A stretch of 45,125 nucleotides of DNA from Haloterrigena salina JCM 13891 (GCF_000337495.1 NZ_AOIS01000011.1:142292-187416), one strand, 5' to 3'; numbered from the stretch's first letter, positions 32,098-41,491 are shown. Made by a program: numbers and translations. The notes: generated by a model from the sequence alone, not told the origin.

Positions 32098-32997
32098 ATG
32101 GTGAATACGAACTCAGCACCCGTCTGTCCGGAATGTGATGGGAGGTTGCGGACTCGAGGTACCGAAACGATCTGTGAGGAGTGCGGTCTCGTCTCTTCGG
32201 AAGATGCGATCGATCGCGGCCCCGAATGGCGCTCGTTCGACGGCGAGGAGACCGACCGCCGGCGGACGGGCGCGCCGCTGACCCGCTCGCGACACGATCG
32301 CGGGCTCTCCACGAAAATCGGCTACGGTTCCGGCTCGAGCGGCAAGTACAACTCGCGGTTGACCGGGCGAAAACGCCGGCAAATCGCCCGCCTTCGGCGC
32401 GAGCACAATCGAGCACGGATCTCCTCGAAAGCCGACCGGAATCAGGTCTACGGCTTCACCGAGATTCGGCGGATCAACACCCACCTCTCGCTCTCGGAAT
32501 CGGCCAGAGAACAGTCGTGCGCGCTCTTCGAGTCGGCCCAATCCGCGGGACTTCTTCAGGGACGATCGCTCGAAGGGTTCGCCGCCGCCGCAGTGTACGC
32601 GACCTGCCGAACGCGCTCGAACGCCCGGACGATCGACGAGATTACCGACGTCGCCCGCGCCGACGAGGACGAACTCACCGTCGCCTACGACGCGCTCAAT
32701 CGCGAACTCGGCCTTCCGACGGGGCCGATCGACCCGACTCAGTACCTGCCGCGGTACGCCTCGCAACTCGACCTCGAGACGGAGATCGAGAACCGGGCCC
32801 GCGAGTGCGTCGCCGCGCTCCTCGAAGAGGGGCTGATCGGCGGCCGCAACCCGAGCGGGGTCGCCGCGGCGTGTCTCTACAAGGCCGCCGGCGAACGCGA
32901 GACGTGGCCGACGATCACGCAGGCCGACGCGGCCGCCGTCGCCGACGTCGCGCCGGTGACGATCCGCTCGACGGTGATGAATCTCAGAGAACTCTGA
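32098..32997 (+). CDS. tfb: Transcription initiation factor TFB
   Basis: This 299-aa archaeal TFIIB homologue bridges TBP-promoter complexes and RNA polymerase. The zinc ribbon uses C10, C13, C26 and C29 (CPEC...CEEC). The B-reader-like stretch is Arg-rich (RRTGAPLTRSRHDRGLSTKIG). Two cyclin folds follow (about 110-195 and 205-295, with LQGRSLEGFAAAAVYATCR and NPSGVAAACLYKAAGE). Haloarchaea carry several TFB paralogues that pair with different promoters or conditions. At about 300 aa this is a short form. Confidence 0.95.
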   Translation: MVNTNSAPVCPECDGRLRTRGTETICEECGLVSSEDAIDRGPEWRSFDGEETDRRRTGAPLTRSRHDRGLSTKIGYGSGSSGKYNSRLTGRKRRQIARLRREHNRARISSKADRNQVYGFTEIRRINTHLSLSESAREQSCALFESAQSAGLLQGRSLEGFAAAAVYATCRTRSNARTIDEITDVARADEDELTVAYDALNRELGLPTGPIDPTQYLPRYASQLDLETEIENRARECVAALLEEGLIGGRNPSGVAAACLYKAAGERETWPTITQADAAAVADVAPVTIRSTVMNLREL

Positions 32998-33060
32998 AGC
33001 GGCGGTTGTTGGCGTCTCGAACGCGATTCGACGGCGGATTACAGACGTCGATCGGCGCAG

Positions 33061-35703
33061 CTACGTCGTCCGCAGAGTATCAGTACTCGGCTCGTAGACC
33101 TCGCCTTTCTGCTTGAGTTTCTCGATCTCGTGTTCGGCCTTGGACTGATCCATGCCGACCTCCTCGGCTCGCTCCATGACGATGTCGACCGGCGCGCCGT
33201 CGTCGTACTCCTCTTCGATGTCGCTGATCAGCTGTTTCAAGTTCTTGATCCGGTCGCGCTGGGACTTCGAGGTCCCGGCCTCGACGATGTCCGCGTCGAA
33301 CTCGCCCGTCTCCGGGTCGACGCCGATGTCCTGGAGACACGAGCGGACGATTTCGACGGACCGCTCGGCGTCGTGTTGCTCGACCGTGTCCGAAAGCCGA
33401 ACGCGGGCGCTGGCCTCCGCCAGTCGGACCAATGCCTCGAGCTTCCGCGCCGTGACGGGTACGGCGGCGTCTTCGTCGGTCCCCCTCGAGCGCAGGTCGA
33501 CGTAGAAGTCCCGGATCGTTTCCTGGGCCTCGTCGGTCATCCGCGGGTGACAGTTCTGCTTCGCGTAAGCGATGTACTTGCGAAGCAGTTCGGCGTCGAT
33601 CTCCGGGTCGACCTGATCGGTCATCTCGTCGATCTCCTCGGCGGTAACGTCGGGCGCGTTCATCTCCTCGCGCTGGGTGGTCAGTTCGCCGGCGTAGTTC
33701 GTGGTGATGATGTGTTCCGCGAGGTTCTTGTCCTTCTCCTCGTCGGGCTGGTCGGTGACCGTAAAGATTAGGTCGAACCGCGAGATGAGCGCCGGCTCGA
33801 GGTCGATCTGCTCGCCGATCGGCTCGTACTGGTCGAAGCGGCCGTACTTGGGGTTGGCCGCACCGAGCAACGAGCAGCGGGACTTCAGCGTCGCGTTGAT
33901 GCCGGCCTTCGAGACCGAGATCTTCTGCTGCTCGAGGGCCTCGTGCATGGCGCTGCGGTCTTCACTTCGCATCTTGTCGAGTTCGTCGACCGCGGCGATC
34001 CCCTGATCGGCGAGAACGAGCGCGCCGGCCTCGAGGGTCCACTGCTGACCGTCACCGAAGTCGTCGCGAACGGCGGCGGCCGTGAGACCGGCCGATGACG
34101 ACCCCTTCCCGGAGGTGTAGACAGATCGGGGCGCGATGTTCTGGATGTACCCTAGCATCTGGGAGTTGTGTGAGATGACGCCCTCCGAGACGTAGTTGTG
34201 CGTTCCCTCGATCTCGAGGTCGTAGACCCAATCGTAGTCGGGCTTGAGTATCTCGATTGAGACGATTTGATCCGTCTCGATAGCCCCGTGCGCAGCCACA
34301 ATACCACCATCAGCCAGTACTTCTCTCGTGTTCGTCTGGTCGGCTGAATTTGCGGTCGTTTCCATCGCAGCAACCGAGTCACCGATCGATAGCTCGTCGG
34401 CACGGGCCGCTCGAAAACCGGTTTCAGCAGGAACGAACAGCGGATGCGACGGCGTCACCTCGAGTTCTCGTCCGCTCGAGGTCTGAATCCGATACATCTG
34501 TTCGGGCGCTTCGCGTTTCCAGACCGTTGTCGCCCGCTGTAGGGCGACCGATCCGTCGTCCTGTAAGGAGGGAACCTCGAGATCGATCTCGTCGTACCAG
34601 CCGTCGTCGATCGGCTTCGGATCATCGAGATTCGATTCGACGAGATCACGGATCGGAACGTCCTGTCCGTTCGCGAGTGTGACCTTCGTATCTCCGCGGA
34701 CACACTTACCGGTACCAGGGTCCCCGATAAGCAGCATGTGCAGGTCGCCACGAATCCGCGAGCCGTCGGGCAACTGCTTGGTGACGCCCGAGAACAACTG
34801 GAGGATCATCGCGAGCTTCTCCTGATCGTAGCCGTAGATGGAGGGCGCGATGGAGGCGATCATCCGCTCGTAGACGTCGTCCTGGTTGGAGATCTCGTAG
34901 ATCGTCTTCTTATCCTCGTCGGTGATGTCCATGTCCTCGAACTGCTCTTCGTCGATGTCGACGGACATCCCCTCCATGTAGAAGTCGAAGACGGGCGACT
35001 TCTCCTGCTGGTCGCCCTGTTGCTCGAGACGGAGGACGCCGGTCGCCGAAACGTGGTCGCCGGGTGTGACTTCGCCGGTGATGTCGTCCTCGATGTGGAC
35101 GTCCAGCGACTGGGGCGTCTCGCCGCCGCGCAGTCCCTCGGGGCTCTCCTGAATGCGGAGCTTCTGGGAGTCGACGAACTCGGACTGGTCGAAGTTCACG
35201 CGGAAGGGCCCCTGTCGCTCACAGCCCTGGCACTCGTGGGGTTCCTGGAAGTCGCCGCTGGACTGGGGGACGCGGGTCAGGGTGCCACAGAGCTGGCACT
35301 CGAAGGCGGCCTCCTCGATCTTCGGGCGAACGTCGGTCGCTTTCCGAACGATCCCGTGGACCTCGACGAGGGTGTTCATATCGCGGGCGCGGATCTCTCG
35401 GATCTCGGGGGTCTCGGTCTCCGGGAGGTTGTGGATCCGGACGTGGGCCTGTCCGAGGCTGACGTCGATCGGGAGGTCGTAGAGTCGCAGCGCCTCCTCG
35501 GCGTAGCGCTGGAGCTGTTCGGGCTGGGCGAGGAAGTCGTCGGCGAGGTCGGGGTCGAAGCGATAGAGGTCCTGCCAGTCGAGATAAAGCGAGCGCTGCT
35601 CGTTGGGATACTGCTGCGCAAGCTGCTTGATCTCGTTGTCGTAGTAGTTGCGGAAGAACTGCTCGAACGAGTCGACGAGTTCAGAATTGCCCGCTTGCGC
35701 CAT
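33061..35703 (-). CDS. mcm: MCM replicative helicase with intein
   Basis: This gene encodes 880 aa, of which about 700 aa form the spliced MCM helicase that unwinds DNA at the replication fork as a hexamer. The N-terminal domain has a zinc site (C136, C139, C158, C161). The P-loop GDPGTGK is interrupted after Lys 333 by an intein (334-513). The rest has Walker B-like AAVDELDKM (about 570-578), an arginine finger in SRFDLIF (about 641-647) and a winged helix at the C-terminus. The frame stays open through the intein. ATTTATACC on the minus strand lies about 27 nt before the ATG, so the mRNA is probably leaderless. Confidence 0.97.
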   Translation of the reverse strand: MAQAGNSELVDSFEQFFRNYYDNEIKQLAQQYPNEQRSLYLDWQDLYRFDPDLADDFLAQPEQLQRYAEEALRLYDLPIDVSLGQAHVRIHNLPETETPEIREIRARDMNTLVEVHGIVRKATDVRPKIEEAAFECQLCGTLTRVPQSSGDFQEPHECQGCERQGPFRVNFDQSEFVDSQKLRIQESPEGLRGGETPQSLDVHIEDDITGEVTPGDHVSATGVLRLEQQGDQQEKSPVFDFYMEGMSVDIDEEQFEDMDITDEDKKTIYEISNQDDVYERMIASIAPSIYGYDQEKLAMILQLFSGVTKQLPDGSRIRGDLHMLLIGDPGTGKCVRGDTKVTLANGQDVPIRDLVESNLDDPKPIDDGWYDEIDLEVPSLQDDGSVALQRATTVWKREAPEQMYRIQTSSGRELEVTPSHPLFVPAETGFRAARADELSIGDSVAAMETTANSADQTNTREVLADGGIVAAHGAIETDQIVSIEILKPDYDWVYDLEIEGTHNYVSEGVISHNSQMLGYIQNIAPRSVYTSGKGSSSAGLTAAAVRDDFGDGQQWTLEAGALVLADQGIAAVDELDKMRSEDRSAMHEALEQQKISVSKAGINATLKSRCSLLGAANPKYGRFDQYEPIGEQIDLEPALISRFDLIFTVTDQPDEEKDKNLAEHIITTNYAGELTTQREEMNAPDVTAEEIDEMTDQVDPEIDAELLRKYIAYAKQNCHPRMTDEAQETIRDFYVDLRSRGTDEDAAVPVTARKLEALVRLAEASARVRLSDTVEQHDAERSVEIVRSCLQDIGVDPETGEFDADIVEAGTSKSQRDRIKNLKQLISDIEEEYDDGAPVDIVMERAEEVGMDQSKAEHEIEKLKQKGEVYEPSTDTLRTT
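34165..34704 (-). mobile_element. Mini-intein in the MCM P-loop
   Basis: The 180-residue in-frame insert starts with Cys 334 (CVRGDTKVTL, block A) and has block B with ELEVTPSHPLFV (T417, H420), block F DYDWVYDLEIEGTHNYV, and ends ISHN with Asn 513 followed by Ser 514 of the extein. These are the splicing residues: Cys nucleophile, TxxH, penultimate His, terminal Asn, then Ser. The length is that of splicing domains only. The middle (about 440-480) is a short linker where a homing endonuclease would be expected, so the endonuclease has been lost. Base composition inside the linker is visibly less GC-rich than in MCM, consistent with transfer. Confidence 0.95.
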
Positions 35704-36045
35704 TGCACTCTCGTAGGGGCCCCAGCCGGTATAAATGGTGGCAAAGCGGGGCGGAACTGAACCGCGACCGTTCCGTGGCGATCGGGTCGCCGGTCGCAGA
35801 ACGGTGTCACCGCTCGATTCGAGATTTCAGTCATCAAAACCGGACGGATCGATGCCGGGCCACGACGAACCGTCCGTTCGCCGCTCTCGTCGCCGGCGAC
35901 CGCCGGCAACGCACACGCCGTATCCTGATACCCAGTCAGGTCACGTGGCCACACAGGGTATGGGGTCCACTCGAGTATGTATATACGGCCAATCTGTTTT
36001 GGTCGGTATCGGGGACCGTTCGGAACGCGAGCCCGTCGCCGACGA
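35704..36045. other. Intergenic region between mcm and the DUF502 gene
   Basis: This 342-nt stretch holds the leftward mcm promoter next to 35730 and no gene I can support. A short direct TATA-like run (GTATGTATATACGG) lies near 35976. The remaining sequence is GC-rich with no strong repeat. Confidence 0.5.
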
Positions 36046-36696
36046 TCAGGTGTCGTCGCCGAGGTCGTCGGAGGCGACGCCCAGCGTTGCGATCGCACGA
36101 AACGCCTCCTCGACGGTGACGTCGACGTCGTAGACGTGTTCGGCCGGCATGTGCATGATGAATCCGTTCGTCGTCGGGTTCGGTGCCAGCGGAACCATGA
36201 TCGTCACCATCGGCCCGTTGTCGACCTGCGTCTCGATCTCCGGGGGCGTCTGGGCCGTCAGAAAGCCGAGCATGTAGGCGTCTCGATGGGGAAACTCGAC
36301 GAGTTTGACGTCCTGAAACTGGTCCGTGTCGTCGTCGACCAGCAGTTTGCTGGCTCGCCGGACGCTCTCGTAGATCGTGCTCACGCCCGGAATGGTCTCG
36401 ATGGTCGCGTGGATGCGCTGGGAGATCGCCTTGCCGGGCGTGTACTCGGCGACGATCCCGACCAGCAGGAAGAAGGCGAACAGCGAGATCATCATGACGA
36501 TCTGGACGACCGCCTCCGGCGGCTCGTTGGGCCAGACGAACATCACGCCGCTGACGATCGGCGAGAGCATGCCCAGAACGAAATCCACGACGAGGATCAA
36601 CACCAGTACCGTGATCACCAGCGGAATCGTCAGTGCGACCCCGTTGATGAGCCAGCGTTTGAAACGAGACGTGACGCCGCCACCCGATTTCGACAT
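36046..36696 (-). CDS. DUF502 family membrane protein
   Basis: The product is 216 aa. Two membrane helices (about 17-42 and 62-82) precede a cytosolic beta-rich domain with YTPGKAISQRIHATIETIPGVSTIYESVRR, a signature of DUF502. The C-terminal half ends in acidic residues. The family is widespread in bacteria and haloarchaea but its role is not established; membrane or envelope stress has been suggested only from context. The ATG at 36696 (MSKSGGG) is preferred over upstream in-frame sequence that has no family features. Confidence 0.88.
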   Translation of the reverse strand: MSKSGGGVTSRFKRWLINGVALTIPLVITVLVLILVVDFVLGMLSPIVSGVMFVWPNEPPEAVVQIVMMISLFAFFLLVGIVAEYTPGKAISQRIHATIETIPGVSTIYESVRRASKLLVDDDTDQFQDVKLVEFPHRDAYMLGFLTAQTPPEIETQVDNGPMVTIMVPLAPNPTTNGFIMHMPAEHVYDVDVTVEEAFRAIATLGVASDDLGDDT

Positions 36697-36944
36697 TGGT
36701 CTCGAGTGATGCGACCTGCCGGGGAAGCCGTTCGGCTTGCATGGACAGTCGCGGTAACTGATGAGTCGATGGGGCGGAAACGCGATCGAACGCGTCGAAA
36801 AGAGACGCCGGACTTGCCGTGCGCGGCGGTCACTCTCCGTCACGAAGCCCGTCGGCGACGAGCGCGAAACCAGAGATGTACTTTTCGAGACGACTCGAGC
36901 GGTGCGGCCTCGAGCAACCGTTATGCGTCGAGTAAACGTGCGTG

Positions 36945-37395
36945 GTGTCGTCTGTCCGGGGCCGACAAATCGACGCGACGGGCGGTGCTCGCGGTCGTCG
37001 GAACGGGCGCCGCGACGACCGGCGTCGTCGGGGGCGACGATACGCCGCAGGTGACCGACGGCGGCTACGAGTTAGACTCGGATCGGATCCAGATCCGGAT
37101 TTGCGACTGTTACACTGCGACGGTTCGGACGCAGAATCCGGCCGCCGAGGTCGTCACCGCCGGGCTGTACTTCCACGAGACCGATTGCTACGACTTCCAC
37201 CAGACGCGGGCCGAGTTCCCGTACGAACTCGACCTCCGGGAGTTCGACTGGGCGTGCGAGCAGGGCGCGGTGCTCACGGACGTTACGGTCGAGGACATCG
37301 ACTTCACTGCGCTCGCCGAGGCGTCCGTTCCCGACGCGTGGGGCTGCGAGGAGGGCGATGTCGAGTTCGACCGAGACTGTTCTGACGACGCCTGA
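36945..37395 (+). pseudogene. Tat-signal, Cys-containing exported protein with N-terminal frameshift
   Basis: The frame ending at 37395 encodes DKSTRRAVLAVVGTGAATT (twin-Arg signal) and then a Cys-rich domain (CDCY, ETDCYDFH, WACEQ, WGCEE, RDC). It has no in-frame ATG/GTG/TTG close to the signal. A GTG at 36945 (MSSVRG) is one frame off. Removing one G from the GGGG run at 36957-36960 would join them into MSSVRADKSTRRAVLAVVG. So the gene either has a real one-base insertion, an assembly error, or a non-standard CTG start at 36952. The mature domain looks intact. Function is unknown; no neighbour explains it. Confidence 0.6.
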
Positions 37396-37442
37396 ACGGG
37401 CCGTCCGCGGGTCAAACCGAGACGACGCTGCTCATCCCGTCC

Positions 37443-37886
37443 TCATCGCGGATCAACGGTGTGCGGGCCGCGCGGGTCGGAGCCGCGACGCGTCGCCCAC
37501 CACTGTCGAAGCCGCCGTCGGAGGCGCTCGAGGCGCGATTCGCGACGGTAGCTGACGGACATCGACCGGACGCTGCGCGTTCCCGTCTCGTCGGTGACGT
37601 CCAGGATATCCGCGTCCACGAACGCGTCGACGTCTACTCGGAACTCGCTTCGCCGACCGTCGTCGGTCTCGACGGTCCGACCGGGGACTTGACTCACCTC
37701 CGGCCACGCGCTCTCCTCGTCGGTGGTGATGGCGGTCAACAGTCGAACGTCCGGATCGGTACGAACGACCGCTACGGTCGCGTCGTCGGGCGCCGGCGGC
37801 AGCGTAACGAACGATTCGGTGTTCGAGAGTAGTCGGACGATTCGCTCGTCGTCGGATTCGGATTCGCGAATCGATTCGGACTTCAT
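37443..37886 (-). CDS. Hypothetical haloarchaeal protein
   Basis: The product is 147 aa. An acidic N-terminal two-thirds (ESFVTLPPAPDDATVAVVRTD, VDVDAFVDADILDVTDETG in outline) is followed by an Arg-rich tail (RRESRLERLRRRLRQWWATRR) that could bind membrane surface or nucleic acid. There is no signal peptide and no known domain. TATTTAGTGG on the minus strand about 27-30 nt before the ATG at 37886 is a good promoter, which supports expression. The 250 nt to the next gene shows no other feature. Confidence 0.6.
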   Translation of the reverse strand: MKSESIRESESDDERIVRLLSNTESFVTLPPAPDDATVAVVRTDPDVRLLTAITTDEESAWPEVSQVPGRTVETDDGRRSEFRVDVDAFVDADILDVTDETGTRSVRSMSVSYRRESRLERLRRRLRQWWATRRGSDPRGPHTVDPR

Positions 37887-38138
37887 ATGCTAGTTGTCAA
37901 CAAACGCCACTAAATACTCACCGCCCAGCTGTCGATTCGCGCCCGTCGGCAGCCAGTGGAGGGCCGAAGAGTAGTCCGTCCGGACACCACGGTTGTCCGT
38001 CGTGCAACCGATCGAGACGAACGTCGGATAGATGGTCTTGTTGTGATTGTTCCTTCACCCAGAAATAGATCGTTCGTCCGTTTATCGCCGCGTTCGATCA
38101 ACGATCTAAGCGTCGAAGAGGGTAGTCCTTTGGTCTTC

Positions 38139-39020
38139 TCAGGAATCGTCTTCGGGGCACTCTTCGATGACTTGCTCGTCATCGGAATCGTCCGATGTGT
38201 CACCGGCCGAGTCATCGGTCGTTGTCTCGGGTTCGAACAGTCCCGCTTCGGTCAGGTTCGTCACTAACCGTGTGTGCCAGTCAATGCGCGTCTCGAGGTC
38301 GGGACCGCGCGAGAAGGTTTCGATGAGAAACGACTGCGCGTTCAGGTCTCGAGAGGCCTTGTGGACGAGCAACCCGCTCGGTTCGTTTTCCGGCCTCGAA
38401 AAGGTATCAGTCTCGAACTCGAGTCCGGGCTCGTCGACGTGGTTTCGGTTCACGGCGTCAGCAGCTTGCTCGGCATCGGTAGCGGTTTCGGTACCATCCG
38501 AGTGGAAGATCGCCTGCCCGACGCCGTCGACGGGACCGCCGGCGTAGATGCCGATCGACTCGTGGAGGTCGATAACTACGTCGGGATCGGAGCGGTCAAC
38601 GACGGTCCAGAGCGCTCGAGCGAGGTCCGTCGTTGGCTCCTCGCCTTCGGGAAACTGACGGTTGAGGTCGACGCCGTCGTCGCCCGTGCGTGTCCGCTGC
38701 TCGACAGCATCGGCGTTCGCGTAGGGGATCGTTACGAGCGTGCCGGCATCGATTTCCCACTCGGCAATGGCGCTCGCCGCCTCGTACCCTGCAACCTCGT
38801 TGCCGTGCATTCCGCCAACGACCAGTACGGTCGGTCCGTCGGCGTCTGCAACCGTCTGGTACACCGTCGTTTCGTGATCAGTACCTTCGAGAATTTGTTG
38901 TGAGTCTCTCGAGAGATCGCTGCTGGATTCGGCGCTCGAATTAGCACTAGCGACGCCGGCGAGTGCACAACTGGCTGCGGCTGTCAACAACGTTCGTCGA
39001 GATGTCTGTAATGACCCCAT
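38139..39020 (-). CDS. Tat-exported M14/aspartoacylase-like deacylase
   Basis: The product is 293 aa. The N-terminus QTSRRTLLTAAASCALAGVASA is a Tat signal. The mature part is a zinc carboxypeptidase fold of the succinylglutamate desuccinylase/aspartoacylase type: GGMHGNE (H72, E75), DLNRQFPEG (R121), IDLHES (H153), and a late Glu in SFLIETFSRG. It ends in a disordered Asp/Ser-rich tail. Exported versions are likely to act on extracellular acyl-amino acids or peptides; the substrate is unknown. The start is the ATG at 39020, directly before the Tat motif. Confidence 0.85.
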   Translation of the reverse strand: MGSLQTSRRTLLTAAASCALAGVASANSSAESSSDLSRDSQQILEGTDHETTVYQTVADADGPTVLVVGGMHGNEVAGYEAASAIAEWEIDAGTLVTIPYANADAVEQRTRTGDDGVDLNRQFPEGEEPTTDLARALWTVVDRSDPDVVIDLHESIGIYAGGPVDGVGQAIFHSDGTETATDAEQAADAVNRNHVDEPGLEFETDTFSRPENEPSGLLVHKASRDLNAQSFLIETFSRGPDLETRIDWHTRLVTNLTEAGLFEPETTTDDSAGDTSDDSDDEQVIEECPEDDS

Positions 39021-39448
39021 GTGATCGTTACCTCGGAGAAACAGATCATTATTATAGTTCTGATAGCGCGTTGCACGCCGTTCGGTTGGTGATAGCGACC
39101 GTCTCTCCCGGCTAAGTGAACGCACACCCGACAGGTCGGAAGATATGGAATTTCGAATCGCCGTTTCGCTGCTCGAAATGTCACCGGCGTATATGGAGAG
39201 AGTGAAACTGTCCTGCAATCATCGCTAACTCGATTGTAAGTATAACCGTGTGAGTCCAAGAGAGGCGATAGCCAACGGATCCAGAACAGGAGGGATAATC
39301 CCCTCGCAGATTCGAACCGACCGCAGTAGCGAAACGGAGACGGCGTCGACTCGAGGCAAAGTAGCTGCGGAACGAGACTGGTCGCCGCTGGTACTGTAGA
39401 CGGCGCCGGCGATTGATGGAAGATCTACTCAGACACCACCCAAAACAC
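39021..39448. other. Divergent intergenic region
   Basis: This 428-nt gap separates two outward-facing exported-protein genes. It contains an AT-rich leftward promoter (ATTATTATAG near 39047) and a small hairpin GAGGG-ATAATC-CCCTC near 39290. I see no gene in it. Confidence 0.5.
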
Positions 39449-40246
39449 ATGACATTCGAAACAACTCGAGAAACCCGATGGACCGTACTCGCCGCAGTGA
39501 TGATCGCGTCGATAGTCGCTCTGTCGACAGTCGCTGCGGGCGCAGCAACCGCGGCCGCTGCAAACGCCGACGAAAGTGCTGATACGAACCTTGAGGTGAC
39601 GGTCAATGCACCGGACTCGGTCGCAACGACCGAATCGAGCACGTTCGACGTGACCGTCACCACATCCGATGGCGAGCCAGCGACGACTACTGTCGTCTTC
39701 GAGATCAACGGAGAGGAGATCCAGGAGGAAGTGACTGCCAGCACCGACGACACGGGGTCTGTCACCTTCACCGCTGAAGGGATCGCCCTCCCCGAAGGCG
39801 ACTACGAGTGGACGATCACCGCCGGTGACGAGGAACGTTCGGGGACACTCACTGTTACCGATACCGCGGACGACGGTGCTACCGACGGTACCGCCGCTGA
39901 CGGCGACACCGAGACCGACGACGACGACACTACCGTTTCGGAGAACGACGCTACCGCTGACGAGACCGCTAACAATACTACTACTGACGACGCCGAGGTC
40001 GCTGAGAACGACACTACCGTTTCGGAGAACGGCACTGCCGTTGACGATACTACTGCTGGCAACGACAGCGAAGCCGCCGACAACGAGACTACCGCTTCGG
40101 AAAACGAGACCGGTACTGACGATACCGCTGACAACGACAGCGAAACCGAGGAGGAGGAAGAGGAATCAGTTCCCGGCTTCGGCGTCGGCGGTGCGCTCTC
40201 CGCCGTGGTCGCAGGAACGTTGCTGTTAGCCCGTCGGCGTAGCTAA
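39449..40246 (+). CDS. PGF-CTERM surface glycoprotein-like protein
   Basis: The product is 265 aa. A Sec-type signal peptide (WTVLAAVMIASIVALSTVAAGAATAAAA in outline, residues about 9-36) is followed by an Ig-like beta domain (about 45-140). A long Thr/Asp/Glu/Asn-rich linker of degenerate repeats such as ENDTTVSENG has many N-X-T/S glycosylation sequons. The C-terminus is VPGFGVGG, a hydrophobic helix and LARRRS, the PGF-CTERM signal recognised by archaeosortase A, so the protein should be processed and lipid-attached at the cell surface. An ATG at 39416 is in frame; I prefer 39449, next to the signal peptide. Confidence 0.85.
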   Translation: MTFETTRETRWTVLAAVMIASIVALSTVAAGAATAAAANADESADTNLEVTVNAPDSVATTESSTFDVTVTTSDGEPATTTVVFEINGEEIQEEVTASTDDTGSVTFTAEGIALPEGDYEWTITAGDEERSGTLTVTDTADDGATDGTAADGDTETDDDDTTVSENDATADETANNTTTDDAEVAENDTTVSENGTAVDDTTAGNDSEAADNETTASENETGTDDTADNDSETEEEEEESVPGFGVGGALSAVVAGTLLLARRRS

Positions 40247-40519
40247 GCACCCAGCGACGGGATTCGGCACTTTTTGTCGCGCGTGATTTCTTCGCGGCGT
40301 GGCTGGGAGGTTGCTGACCCTCACGGAAGTCGTCGAGTAGTAGATACCGTGGTTTTGAACGGCTCCGCCGCCGATCGACCCGGAAAACTTCGCTCGAGTC
40401 TCGATGCTCAGTTCCGACCGTTCACTGTCATGCCGTCACGGCTGACACGTTCGTCCTCGAGCGCGGGGCAGAACTGCTCATCATTTCCTTCCTTCCAAAA
40501 GGAACCGATGAAGTGAGAT

Positions 40520-41491
40520 TCAACACCCCTCTCCGAACGTCCCATTGAGAGCCATTGAGTGATTGGCATAATAGGAGTAGAGGTTTTGTGGAGCCACGTA
40601 CCTCCCGCCGTAGTACCCGGCAGGGCCATTCGTTTCGATGATATTGGTTTCGTGGTCTTCCGTGAATCTCAGATCTCTCCGATCATAGATGAGATCGCCA
40701 TCGAGCCAGTACTGGATGACGCCGTCCGAATTTGCCACGCCATCATCGTCAATTGTGTTCATACAGACATAATACTCTAATTCGTACCACCGTCCCGGAA
40801 CGATTTCCGGTTGACGTACGGCGTAGGGTTCCTGCTGAAGGAGATAGTCGTGATCTTGATTCTGGTCCATATGGTATGTATAGGAGAGCAGATGGAAGGG
40901 TCCATCTGGATCGGTTTCCTTTGTACTGACATAGAGGCGGTTACTCCATCCATTGGTGCCATCAGGGACACCGCCGCTGGCACTCCCCTCCCCGAGCGAC
41001 ATGGCACAGTTCCAGATCCGACAGTGTTCACTCTCGTTCCCCATCGTCCAACTCGTATTGAGTGCGAAAGCGACACGACCATTGAGTTCGAGTAGTCCAT
41101 CATCGAAGCTATAGTGGGTGCTTAGCCCCCAATGCTCGCCGTCCCGAACACGAAGCTGGAGTGCGGTATCGCCAGCGTAGGTCGGGCTGGAGACAATTGA
41201 GAGGTTCTCACGATCACCGTTGGACATCCAGTAGATGTCCTCCCAGCTCTCGTACGCTCCGTAATCGAGATGGACGACCTCATCCGGCCGATTACAGCCG
41301 CCACCTGCCGCGCCCTCTATCTCTTCCGCTGCCGTATTATCGACTCCTGCCCCAGTCACCCCGAGCAGGCTTCCCACGCCCAAGAGGCTCCCCCCGCGTA
41401 ATAGTCGACGACGAGAGACACCAGCACTGGGTGTCCTCTCAGCCACACTCGGTTCATCTAAGACTGGATCATCAGTAGTATTCTCTTGCAT
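40520..41491 (-). CDS. Tat-exported polysaccharide lyase-like jelly-roll protein
   Basis: The product is 323 aa. A Tat signal (VSRRRLLRGGSLLGVGSLLG, about 25-44) is followed by a beta-jelly-roll domain. The segment YVCMNTIDDDGVANSDGVIQ and then YWLDGDLIYDRRDLRF is typical of PL14-like lyases and related lectin-like folds, where a strand with an Asn and a later W-x-D-G follow each other. Conserved aromatic and charged residues (NGWSNRLYVS, EPYAVRQPEIVPGRWYELEYY) fit a carbohydrate-binding groove. It probably degrades or binds an extracellular polysaccharide. The assignment is from motif resemblance only. Its base composition is lower in GC than the operons to the left. Confidence 0.75.
   Translation of the reverse strand: MQENTTDDPVLDEPSVAERTPSAGVSRRRLLRGGSLLGVGSLLGVTGAGVDNTAAEEIEGAAGGGCNRPDEVVHLDYGAYESWEDIYWMSNGDRENLSIVSSPTYAGDTALQLRVRDGEHWGLSTHYSFDDGLLELNGRVAFALNTSWTMGNESEHCRIWNCAMSLGEGSASGGVPDGTNGWSNRLYVSTKETDPDGPFHLLSYTYHMDQNQDHDYLLQQEPYAVRQPEIVPGRWYELEYYVCMNTIDDDGVANSDGVIQYWLDGDLIYDRRDLRFTEDHETNIIETNGPAGYYGGRYVAPQNLYSYYANHSMALNGTFGEGC

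Noticed and set aside
32061-32138. 25-codon frame overlapping the TFB start
   Set aside because: The TATA position predicts transcription to begin after its ATG, so it is probably not on the mRNA.
39802-40134. Ser/Val-rich minus-strand frame opposite the PGF-CTERM stalk
   Set aside because: It is produced by the repetitive Thr/Asp codons of the stalk.
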